From contig CAKUWY010000021.1 in assembly GCA_934699585.1 (NCBI GenBank), forward strand, positions 1 to 58,779: a stretch of 58,779 nt of DNA, read 5' to 3'. Origin of the DNA: an uncultured Fibrobacter sp. (GTDB lineage Bacteria; Fibrobacterota; Fibrobacteria; Fibrobacterales; Fibrobacteraceae). The notes below the pieces were generated by a model, which worked only from the letters and a program-made list of their open reading frames with translations, did not search any database and was not told where the DNA came from. Positions 1 through 6,947 of this stretch are shown one piece after another; positions within the stretch are counted from its first letter, which is position 1; the number at the start of each line of letters is the position of its first letter. Both the position numbers and the translations under genes were made by a program.

Positions 1-601
1 CGAGGGGGAGGCTTCCCCCTTCCACCATCTCTCGCCTCTCGTCTCTCGTCTCTCGTCTTTCGTCTAACCTTTCAATAGAGCTTACAATTTCCGCGGGTTC
101 CAAGAGGCGGCCGGAGCCTACCTCGCCGCAAGCCAGTTCGCCCGCGGGGGATTCCAGCACGTAGGTGTTTTCGAAGGAGCGGAGAGTTTCCAGGTTCCGC
201 TTGACTGCCGGGGAGTTGTACATGGCCACGTTCATGGCGGGGGCCAGGAGTCGGGGGCAGGAGCAGCTCATGAAGCAGAGGGACACGGGGTCGTCGGCCA
301 GGCCGTAGGCGAATTTTCCGATGGCGTTGGCGGTGCAGGGGACCACCAGGTAGAGGTCTGCCCAGCGGGGAAAGTCGATGTGCTGGAAGGGGCGTGCCTC
401 CACGGCGCCGTCCTTGAGGTAAACGGTGCACTTGGAGAGGGACGCGAAGGTGAGGGGGGCCACGAATCGGGTAGCGGCCTCGGTCATAGCCACGCGGACC
501 TGGGCGCCTTTTTTTTGCAGCAGGCGCAGGAGTTCACAGCTCTTGTAGGCGGCGATTCCGCCGGTAACTCCCAAGAGGATTTTCTTTCCGTTCAGGTCCA
601 T
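1..601 (-). CDS. coaBC: CoaBC-like flavoprotein (phosphopantothenoylcysteine decarboxylase domain), partial
   Basis: The leftward frame opens at an ATG at 601 and stays open to the window edge, so the C-terminal part is missing. The N-terminus (MDLNGKKILLGVTGGIAAYK) and later the PCTANAIGKFAYGLADD and PAMNVAMY segments match the CoaC flavoprotein domain, which decarboxylates 4'-phospho-N-pantothenoylcysteine in coenzyme A synthesis in the cytoplasm. In most bacteria a CoaB ligase domain follows, and it would lie outside this window. After about residue 177 the frame runs into a low-complexity Glu/Arg-rich stretch encoded by a GAGACGA-type repeat (about 20-70). This could be an expanded linker, or it could mark the end of a CoaC-only gene. 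The decarboxylase domain call is strong; the CoaB part is inferred. Confidence 0.85.
   Translation of the reverse strand, partial: MDLNGKKILLGVTGGIAAYKSCELLRLLQKKGAQVRVAMTEAATRFVAPLTFASLSKCTVYLKDGAVEARPFQHIDFPRWADLYLVVPCTANAIGKFAYGLADDPVSLCFMSCSCPRLLAPAMNVAMYNSPAVKRNLETLRSFENTYVLESPAGELACGEVGSGRLLEPAEIVSSIERLDERRETRDERREMVEGGSLPL
10..66. repeat. GAGACGA-type short tandem repeat
   Basis: The plus strand reads repeated CTCGTCT units (ctctcgcctctcgtctctcg and onward). The repeat lies in frame within the coaBC-like open frame and encodes a Glu/Arg-rich run between the flavoprotein domain and the window edge. Confidence 0.6.
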
Positions 602-605
602 AAAT

Positions 606-676
606 CAATGTGTAGTGTGGGGTGTGAAGTGTGGGGTGATTAATTGCACATTACACATCTCACATTCCACACTCGC
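606..676. repeat. Low-complexity GTGTAATGTG-type repeat, inverted halves
   Basis: The left half reads GTGTAGTGTGGGGTGTGAAG and the right half CACATTACACATCTCACATT, so the two halves are roughly inverted copies around a short AT-rich centre. Related tracts occur at about 33130-33277, 47637-47670 and 48402-48475. It lies between the GGGPS gene stop and the coaBC-like gene start. Confidence 0.6.
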
Positions 677-677
677 T

Positions 678-1433
678 TTATCCCTTCACGTGGATGGCCG
701 CGGCGAATTCCTTGAGGAGGGCGGGGTCTTCCACCTTTTCCCAGAGGGTGCCGGTGACGATGATGTTGGCACCTGCCGCCACGCGGACAGCCGCCGTTTG
801 CGGGTCCTTGATGCCGCCGCCGGTGATGATGGTCATCTCGGTGGCCTTGCGGGTGTAGGCGATGTGTTCCACGGGTACGGGCTCTTCGGCGCCACTGCCC
901 GCTTCCAGGTAAACGTAACGCATGCCCATGAGTTCTGCCGCGATGGAGTTCACCATGCTGAGCTTGGGCTTGTTGGCAGGTACCGGCATGGTACCGCTGA
1001 TGTATTCTACCGTGGTGCGTTTACCGCTGTTGATGAGCTGGTAGGCCGTGGGGATGGCTTCCATGTTGAGGGCGCGGACCAGGGCGCCGCCGCGAACCTG
1101 TTCGTCGATGAGGTAGTTGGGATTGCGACCGCTCACGAGAGTCATGAACAGCATGGCGTCAAAACCGGGAACTACCTGGGAGGCGCCACCCGGAAAAAGC
1201 ACTACGGGCAGGTCCACATGGGCCTTGAGGGCGGCCACCTGCTTGGGGAGCGTGAAGTTCCCCAGGTACGAGCCTCCCACCAGCAGCAAGTCTGCGCCGT
1301 TTTCGGCGGCCATGGCACCGGCCTTCACAAAGGCGGCCTCGTCCGAAGTGTCGGGGTCCAGCAGTACTGCAAACAGTGCGCCCCGTTTCTCGATTTCGGC
1401 ATTCAGACGGAGTTCGGTCTTTCCTGGTTTCAT
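678..1433 (-). CDS. Geranylgeranylglyceryl/heptaprenylglyceryl phosphate synthase family protein
   Basis: The product has about 251 residues and the TIM-barrel features of the PcrB/GGGPS family: an N-terminal FAVLLDPD, a central LFMTLVSGRNPNYLI, YVYLEAGSGA for prenyl-diphosphate and phosphate binding, and ITGGGIKD followed by GANIIVTGT for the phosphate end. Family enzymes join sn-glycerol-1-phosphate to a polyprenyl diphosphate, making the first ether bond of archaeal-type lipids. Members are also found in Bacteroidetes-related bacteria, where the product is less well understood. I chose the ATG at 1433 because AAAGGA lies 7 bases upstream and the protein then begins MKPGKTELR; the longer frame from 1475 lacks a ribosome-binding site. 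It is probably co-oriented with the coaBC-like gene. Prenyl chain length cannot be read from the sequence. Confidence 0.88.
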   Translation of the reverse strand: MKPGKTELRLNAEIEKRGALFAVLLDPDTSDEAAFVKAGAMAAENGADLLLVGGSYLGNFTLPKQVAALKAHVDLPVVLFPGGASQVVPGFDAMLFMTLVSGRNPNYLIDEQVRGGALVRALNMEAIPTAYQLINSGKRTTVEYISGTMPVPANKPKLSMVNSIAAELMGMRYVYLEAGSGAEEPVPVEHIAYTRKATEMTIITGGGIKDPQTAAVRVAAGANIIVTGTLWEKVEDPALLKEFAAAIHVKG

Positions 1434-1512
1434 AAAAATCCTTTTGCCAAAGTGGCTAGTATCATAAAGATACAAAAAACAGGGGGTACCCGCTTGCTAC
1501 TATATTTGTGGT

Positions 1513-2661
1513 ATGGAGTTTTTCACGAAGATTGACATCCCAAGGCCAGGTTTTGGCATCGACTATACCAAGAAACTGGCGTTTTTTGGCTCGTGTTTTG
1601 CGGACAATATGTCGGCACAGTTCGCAAACCGCGGGTTTTGCACGCTCTCCAACCCCTTCGGGACGGTGTACAACCCGTTGTCCTTGGCGGCACAAATCAG
1701 GGACATCGCCGAGGGAAATGTCTTCGGGGAAGAGGATGTTTTTCAGGACGGCTGCTGGAATCGCGGTGCAAGTGCGGCCGATGCAGGCACGGCGGGTGTC
1801 GGGGCTTGCGGGCCTTGGCACTGCTGGGATGCCCACGGCTCGCTTTCGGGAAAGACTCGCGAAGAATGTATCGGCAAGCTGAATGCCACCACGGCAATGG
1901 CACGGGATTTTTTGCAGAAGGCAGATGTCGTTTTCATTACGCTCGGCACCGCGTTCGTGTATTTCTTGAACGCGGGCGGCTCCACAGACGGCGGGACCTG
2001 CGGCAGGGTGGTCGCCAACTGTCACCGGCAAGACCCGAGCCTGTTCACCCGCAGGATGATTTCCGTGGACGAGGCGGCAGCGGCCCTGGAAAGTATCGTA
2101 GATAGTTTACGCAGGTTAAGGCTGCAGGACTGGATTCCTCGCTCCGCTCGGAATGACGCGGAAAAAGACACCCCCGACCTCCACATCGTCTTTACCATTT
2201 CACCGCTACGGCACATGGCCGACGGAGCACACAACAATACACTTTCTAAGGCGACGCTTCAACTCGCCGTAGACAAGGTCGTGAAATGCGGGACTGAGAT
2301 TACCACGGTCGCATCGCCCCCTCGCAACGACAACACCCATTATTTTCCCAGCTACGAAATCGTGATGGATGAGTTGCGGGACTACCGCTTTTACGCCGAC
2401 GATATGGTTCATTTGTCCAAAACGGCGGAGGAGTACATCTTCGAGCGGATGGTGGACACCTACTGCAGCGACGCCACCCGCACAGACATCGCACGGGTGG
2501 AGAAATTCCTGAAGATGGCGAACCACCGGATTGTGGACAGCCACTCCCCCGCTACTGCCGAATTCCAGAAAAAGCTCGCAGCACAAGCCGCGAGCCTTGA
2601 AAAAATGATTCCGGGATTGGCCCTTAATACGGAAACGGATCAAACCACTTCAACTAGTTAG
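1513..2661 (+). CDS. GSCFA domain-containing protein
   Basis: The N-terminus contains FFGSCFADN, the motif that names the GSCFA family, followed by NPFGTVYNPLSLAAQI. FITLGTAFVY, FTISPLRH and the C-terminal YFPSYEIVMDELRDYRFY are also typical. Family members are SGNH-hydrolase-like proteins, and their substrate is not established. At 382 residues this one is longer than the common form of about 310-330 (from memory). Part of the excess is a Gly/Ala-rich loop near residues 78-105. Another part is a REP-like palindrome near residues 205-216 that is translated as DWIPRSARND. The gene is divergent from the GGGPS gene with under 80 bases between the starts. The start has only a weak ribosome-binding site. 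Confidence 0.85.
   Translation: MEFFTKIDIPRPGFGIDYTKKLAFFGSCFADNMSAQFANRGFCTLSNPFGTVYNPLSLAAQIRDIAEGNVFGEEDVFQDGCWNRGASAADAGTAGVGACGPWHCWDAHGSLSGKTREECIGKLNATTAMARDFLQKADVVFITLGTAFVYFLNAGGSTDGGTCGRVVANCHRQDPSLFTRRMISVDEAAAALESIVDSLRRLRLQDWIPRSARNDAEKDTPDLHIVFTISPLRHMADGAHNNTLSKATLQLAVDKVVKCGTEITTVASPPRNDNTHYFPSYEIVMDELRDYRFYADDMVHLSKTAEEYIFERMVDTYCSDATRTDIARVEKFLKMANHRIVDSHSPATAEFQKKLAAQAASLEKMIPGLALNTETDQTTSTS
2130..2158. repeat. REP-like palindrome inside the GSCFA gene
   Basis: The sequence GGATTCCTCGCTCCGCTCGG followed by AATGAC is an ATTCC/GGAAT-bounded palindrome of the kind usually found between genes. Here it is read in frame as WIPRSARND. Confidence 0.7.
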
Positions 2662-2685
2662 CAAAAAGAACACAATTTCAGCGGT

Positions 2686-3384
2686 TTATATTCCCAAATT
2701 TTCTAGCTTCAATTTCCTTTTTTCCCAATCAGGCAATCGTGTTTCCAGAAGTCGGTAAAATTTTTTGTCGTGGTTCGGGTATTTCAGGTGGCACAGTTCA
2801 TGCACCACCACGTATTCGATACATTCCTTCGGGGCGGCAATAAGCCTTATGTTCAAGGTCAACATGCCGCCTTGCGATAGCGAACCCCAGCGCGTTTTCA
2901 TGTCGCGGATTTGTAGCCGGACCGGAGCTGAGGACGGCGAAAAACGGGCCATACAAGCCTGAAAAACATTTTCAAACTGCATCTTGGCACGTTCACGCAA
3001 CCATTCATCAAGAAGTTTCTTCACAGTTGTGGGGCGAACATCCACAGAAACAATCCTAATGAACCCGCCATCAATTTTTATCGAGCGTTCTTTGCTCTTT
3101 TCAACTTTCAATCGATAACGGCGACCCATATACAAGTGCGTCTCTCCACCAAGATATTGCCTTGGAGGAGGCGCTTTAGGGAACTTCGCAAACCAGTCCT
3201 GTTTTTCGACTATCCACGAAGCCTTTTTTAGCACCTTCTGCGCAATCGCTTCGAGCGTCGCTCCTTGCGGTGCCCTTACCTGTACGACACTATTCGGCAT
3301 CACCGAGATTTCGAGAGTTTTACGGCTGCAAAATTCAACTGCATACGCTATTTTGCGTTCGCCATAAAAAATTTCGTTATTCAT
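2686..3384 (-). CDS. YgjP-like zinc metallopeptidase (DUF45/M48-like)
   Basis: The product has about 232 residues. Near the C-terminus it carries VVVHELCHLKYPNHDKKFY, an HExxH zinc motif with a following His, and upstream the DMKTRWGSLS segment typical of the YgjP/DUF45 family. These proteins are predicted cytoplasmic metal-dependent hydrolases and are often found beside type I restriction genes. I chose the ATG at 3384 (MNNEIFYGERKI) over the longer frame because it overlaps the end of hsdR by eight bases and has a purine-rich site upstream, which implies coupled translation. It is the last gene of the leftward restriction locus. Its role in restriction is unproven; turnover of HsdR is one possibility. 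Confidence 0.85.
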   Translation of the reverse strand: MNNEIFYGERKIAYAVEFCSRKTLEISVMPNSVVQVRAPQGATLEAIAQKVLKKASWIVEKQDWFAKFPKAPPPRQYLGGETHLYMGRRYRLKVEKSKERSIKIDGGFIRIVSVDVRPTTVKKLLDEWLRERAKMQFENVFQACMARFSPSSAPVRLQIRDMKTRWGSLSQGGMLTLNIRLIAAPKECIEYVVVHELCHLKYPNHDKKFYRLLETRLPDWEKRKLKLENLGI

Positions 3385-6300
3385 GCGAGCGCCGCCTTGC
3401 CACATTCATGAGCTGTTCTTCGAGATGATCAATATCTTCATTCGACCATCCGAATTCCTCGCGTACTCGAATTTCATCAAACAGCAGATTATCCAATTCG
3501 TCGCGAACCCTGTTCAATGCATCAGAATCTTCCCAGAATTGCACCTTATGATGCCTTTTGAGTGATTCAATAAAGAACAACGCCACCTTTAGCGACAATC
3601 GTTTAGCTTTAGCGGCATCACACCTGCCTCCATTTGTAAACGTCGCTAACGCAACGCCATAATAAGCAGACGCATCTTCGTTTTCACAAATTTCTTCAGG
3701 CACATCACCGCGCTTCTTGTTTTGGAATTGCTTCTGCAAATTGCGAACTTTTTCCAAGTATTCAGCGTCGCTTACCTTGCCTGCACGGAAACTGTCAATG
3801 ACATCCTGAATCATCTTCGAGAATTTCTCGTAGAATGCCGGATCCTCTTCCATCTTTTCCGTCACGGTTTTCTTGAGCATGTGCGCTATTGTATCAGCAC
3901 TAGCAGCCTTGCCACGAGCATTATAACCGCGTTGATCATCATTTAACTTCGAAAACTCCGAATCCAAGATATTCACAGGAGCCACAGTCTGCACGACATT
4001 GTCCGACTGGATATGCGTATCGAGCAACTTCTTGATTTTCGGTTCGTACTCGCTGTAGTCCACATCGTCGGCGTAGCGGTGCTTTACAGACACGCGCATG
4101 TCCGAGAACATCTTGAATTCCCTGCGGAGCCGCGTCATATCTTCGGCTGGGGTCTTTTCCAAGAATTTCTGCGACGACATCGCGATACTCAAGCACTTCC
4201 CGAAATCTCGCAGTGCCATGTAGAAATCGTTACGACGCTTTTCATCGGCAAGGTGGCGTTCCATCTGTTCGGGGTCGGCCTTGTTCTTGACACCCTTGAA
4301 AACATCCCACAGGTTAGAACGCAACTGCGGCAACTTGTCCACTTGTTCCGAAACATCGGTCAGCAGGCCTTCCAAATCTTCGGGATCAAAGCCTTCCAAA
4401 TACATTGCTAGTGCTTTTTCAAGGTTGTCTTGAACATTAGCGTAATCTATGATATAGCCGAAATCCTTCTTTTGGCCGTTTTCCTCGAACAAGCGGTTCA
4501 CGCGGGCAATCGCCTGCAATAGCGTGTGTTCCTTGAGCGTACGGCAAAGGTAGAGAACGGTGTTGCGATCGGCATCAAAACCCGTCAGCAACTTGTCGCA
4601 TACAATCAAGATTTCCGGCTTACCCGAGCCCTTGAAACTATCAATAATCGACCTATTGTATTCTTCTTCATCGCCGTAGCGTTCCATCATCTTTTTCCAG
4701 AATTTTGTCACGCGGTCGCTCGGTTCTTCACCTACTTCCGAATAGCCTTCGCGCTCATCGGGGCCCGAAATAATGACTTCGGAACTCACATGGCCAATCT
4801 CTTCTAAAAATTCATGGTACAAAAGAGCGGTTTCCTTGCTCGGTGCCACGAGTTGAGCCTTGAACGGAGTCCCTTTCCAGTTTGCGCGAAAATGCTCGCT
4901 GATATCAAACGCCCGCATATACACGACACGTTCCGCCTTGTTCAGCATCTCGGCTCGTGCATATTTTTTCTTAAGGTCAGCCTTCTGCTTGTCCGAAAGC
5001 CCTGCTGTGAAACGGTCGAACCAAAGGTCTATTGCCGCCTTGTCCTGCTTGAGTTCCGCGTGTCGGCCCTCGTAAAGTAATGGCACAACGGCCCCATCTT
5101 CGTTTGCCTGCTGAATTGTGTAACTTGGCTTGAGCATCCCGCCGAACTTGCCAAAACTGTTCTTTTCCTTTTTCATCAGCGGCGTGCCAGTAAAGCCGAT
5201 ATAGCAGGCGTTCGGGAGCATCTGCTTCATGCGTGCGTGCAAGTTCTTGTATTGTGTGCGGTGTGCTTCATCGACAAGCAAAAAGATGTTGTTTGACTTT
5301 TCAACGTACTGGCGTTTGTTCAGTGCCTTGTCGAACTTGTTGATAATGGTCGTTATCACGGCAGAATTGTCAGACTCCATAAGGTTGAGCAAATTTTCGC
5401 CCGAAGTTGCCTTGATTACCTCCGTCCCGCAATTCTTAAACGTATCGTATATTTGCTTATCCAAATCCTTGCGGTCGGTAACTAGTACAACCCGCGCATT
5501 CTTGATGTTGCAATCAGGATCATACTTCGAATCCAGCACGATTCCGTGTGCAAGCATCACCATCGAAAGCGACTTGCCCGACCCCTGCGTATGCCACACC
5601 AGGCCGCCCTTGCGTTTACCATCAGCATCAATGTTCCGAATGCGTTTCAATGCCGAATGGACTACAAAGAGTTGCTGATAGCGTGCAATTTTCTTTATTC
5701 CCTCATCAAACAGGGTAAAGCGATATGCAATTTCGAGTAGGCGTTCCGGCTTGCACAGGCAATAAATCAACTTGTCCTGTTCCGTCACAGCACGCTCTAT
5801 CTGCGGATTATCCTTGCGGAACGGCTTGAATTTCGGCACCGAGAATATCCTATCCTCGTCTTCGGCAGAGACCTTCTTGTTTACGGCAGCCTCGATTTCC
5901 TTGTCCTTTATTTCAAGCTCGTGCCAAAGGCTCCAGAACTTTTCGGGAGTCCCCACGGTGGCATAAGTCGCAGCGTTCATGCTTACCGACAAAAGCGCCT
6001 GGCAAAAAACGAACAACCCCGGAATGTAATCGTCGCACTGGTTGCGAATCATTTGGGAAATACCCTGCTTGATTCCTTCTTCGGGGGATTTGTTCTCGAT
6101 GACCGCAAACGGGATTCCGTTCACAAACAGCACGATATCGGGGATAACACGGGCATTGGATTTAGCGCACTCCACATCGAATTCGGCAACCATATGGAAC
6201 ACATTGTTCGCCGGTTCCTGCCAGTCGATATAGCGGATATCGTAGCTGCGCTTGTCGCCCTCAACAGACTCCTCTTCGGATTGCGGGAGCGTGAGCAGGT

Positions 6301-6601
6301 CATATATCTTTGCATTCGTACGCACCAGGCCATCGTATTGCATGTTCTTGAGTTTCAAGATGGCATTGCGCAAATTCTCTTCGCTAAAATCGCGGCGGAC
6401 GCCCTTGTGCGTAAACGAGTTCAACTTGCGCAACTGCGAGAGCAGAATATCTTCGAGCAACACATTGGCAAGTTTTCCCTTGCGCTCTAGCATCACCTCT
6501 TCGGGCGTAAGCGGCTTGAACCCGAGATTCGCCAGCAACCGCATCGCCGGAATCTGCGATGTCGGGATCTCTCTGTAATCAGGCTGTTGTTCGTTGCTCA
6601 T
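3377..6601 (-). CDS. hsdR: Type I restriction enzyme, R (endonuclease/translocase) subunit
   Basis: This 1074-residue protein is a complete HsdR. A PD-(D/E)xK nuclease site is visible near the N-terminus (PD at 154-155, then ENK at 169-171). A superfamily 2 translocase follows, with Walker A HTQGSGKS at 337-344, DEAHR at 444-448 and FTGTP further on. GFDADRNTVLYLCRTLKEH and the QAIARVNR motif complete the helicase core. With HsdM and HsdS it would form a complex that pumps unmethylated DNA and cuts at a distance. It lies downstream of the ATPase-DUF4435 gene, across a 346-base gap that holds a repeat array and two dyads. Its composition is closer to hsdM than to the AT-rich genes in between. 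Confidence 0.97.
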   Translation of the reverse strand: MSNEQQPDYREIPTSQIPAMRLLANLGFKPLTPEEVMLERKGKLANVLLEDILLSQLRKLNSFTHKGVRRDFSEENLRNAILKLKNMQYDGLVRTNAKIYDLLTLPQSEEESVEGDKRSYDIRYIDWQEPANNVFHMVAEFDVECAKSNARVIPDIVLFVNGIPFAVIENKSPEEGIKQGISQMIRNQCDDYIPGLFVFCQALLSVSMNAATYATVGTPEKFWSLWHELEIKDKEIEAAVNKKVSAEDEDRIFSVPKFKPFRKDNPQIERAVTEQDKLIYCLCKPERLLEIAYRFTLFDEGIKKIARYQQLFVVHSALKRIRNIDADGKRKGGLVWHTQGSGKSLSMVMLAHGIVLDSKYDPDCNIKNARVVLVTDRKDLDKQIYDTFKNCGTEVIKATSGENLLNLMESDNSAVITTIINKFDKALNKRQYVEKSNNIFLLVDEAHRTQYKNLHARMKQMLPNACYIGFTGTPLMKKEKNSFGKFGGMLKPSYTIQQANEDGAVVPLLYEGRHAELKQDKAAIDLWFDRFTAGLSDKQKADLKKKYARAEMLNKAERVVYMRAFDISEHFRANWKGTPFKAQLVAPSKETALLYHEFLEEIGHVSSEVIISGPDEREGYSEVGEEPSDRVTKFWKKMMERYGDEEEYNRSIIDSFKGSGKPEILIVCDKLLTGFDADRNTVLYLCRTLKEHTLLQAIARVNRLFEENGQKKDFGYIIDYANVQDNLEKALAMYLEGFDPEDLEGLLTDVSEQVDKLPQLRSNLWDVFKGVKNKADPEQMERHLADEKRRNDFYMALRDFGKCLSIAMSSQKFLEKTPAEDMTRLRREFKMFSDMRVSVKHRYADDVDYSEYEPKIKKLLDTHIQSDNVVQTVAPVNILDSEFSKLNDDQRGYNARGKAASADTIAHMLKKTVTEKMEEDPAFYEKFSKMIQDVIDSFRAGKVSDAEYLEKVRNLQKQFQNKKRGDVPEEICENEDASAYYGVALATFTNGGRCDAAKAKRLSLKVALFFIESLKRHHKVQFWEDSDALNRVRDELDNLLFDEIRVREEFGWSNEDIDHLEEQLMNVARRRSHE

Positions 6602-6619
6602 AAATTACCTCAAAGTATT

Positions 6620-6715
6620 TTAATCTGCCATTTAATGTGCCGCTTAATGTGCCATTTAATGTGCCAAATAATCTGCCGTTTAATCCGCCATTTTATCCGC
6701 CCAATAATCCGCCAT
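6620..6715 (-). repeat. Eight-unit 12-bp tandem repeat upstream of hsdR
   Basis: Read leftward, eight 12-base units follow the pattern ATGGCRSATTAA with small changes (ATGGCGGATTAT, TGGGCGGATAAA, ATGGCGGATTAA, ACGGCAGATTAT and so on). All units keep one reading frame, which is also the frame of hsdR. Most units end in TAA, so several read Met-Ala-His/Asp-stop. The array ends 18 bases before the hsdR start. There are no spacers, so it is not a CRISPR. Confidence 0.85.
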
Positions 6716-6739
6716 TTTTCTCAATTCTCTTTCATCCAT
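6680..6739 (-). CDS. Possible 19-residue leader peptide upstream of hsdR
   Basis: An ATG at 6739 sits 8-9 bases behind a good AAAAAAGGA ribosome-binding site and opens a frame reading MDERELRKMADYWADKMAD before a TAA in the third repeat unit. The frame is the same as that of hsdR. It may be a real leader peptide affecting hsdR translation, or the remnant of a longer gene whose 3' end was built from 12-base repeats. No homologue is recognised, and expression is unproven. Confidence 0.35.
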   Translation of the reverse strand: MDERELRKMADYWADKMAD

Positions 6740-6782
6740 ATCAACTTTGTCCTTTTTTATTTTAGATCGCAAAAACATTTTG

Positions 6783-6807
6783 AACTATTAAGTTTTCCTT
6801 AATAGTT
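6783..6807. promoter_or_regulatory. Operator-like inverted repeat upstream of hsdR (site 1)
   Basis: AACTATTAAG and CTTAATAGTT form a perfect 10-bp inverted repeat around TTTTC. It shares its AACTAT...ATAGTT ends with a second dyad at 6827-6851. It could be a regulator-binding site or an RNA hairpin between the ATPase-DUF4435 gene and hsdR. Confidence 0.5.
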
Positions 6808-6826
6808 GTCGCGAGCCCTCGGTTTG

Positions 6827-6851
6827 AACTATCCGGAAATTCCAGATAGTT
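6827..6851. promoter_or_regulatory. Operator-like inverted repeat upstream of hsdR (site 2)
   Basis: AACTATCCGGAA and TTCCAGATAGTT form a 12-bp inverted repeat with one mismatch and a single central base. A loop of one base suits a protein-binding DNA dyad better than an RNA hairpin. The centre is 44 bases from that of site 1, about four helical turns. Confidence 0.5.
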
Positions 6852-6947
6852 GAATCTCCTGCGTTAGCCAAGCTGCGAATGGAAACTGGGGCTTTCTTTC
6901 GGGACTTCGACATAAAATCACCTCAAATTAAAGTCAAAAAAGTTATG

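Noticed and set aside
6620..6715. 12-bp repeats considered as a CRISPR array
   Set aside because: Units are contiguous with no spacers and only 12 bases long; no cas genes are near.
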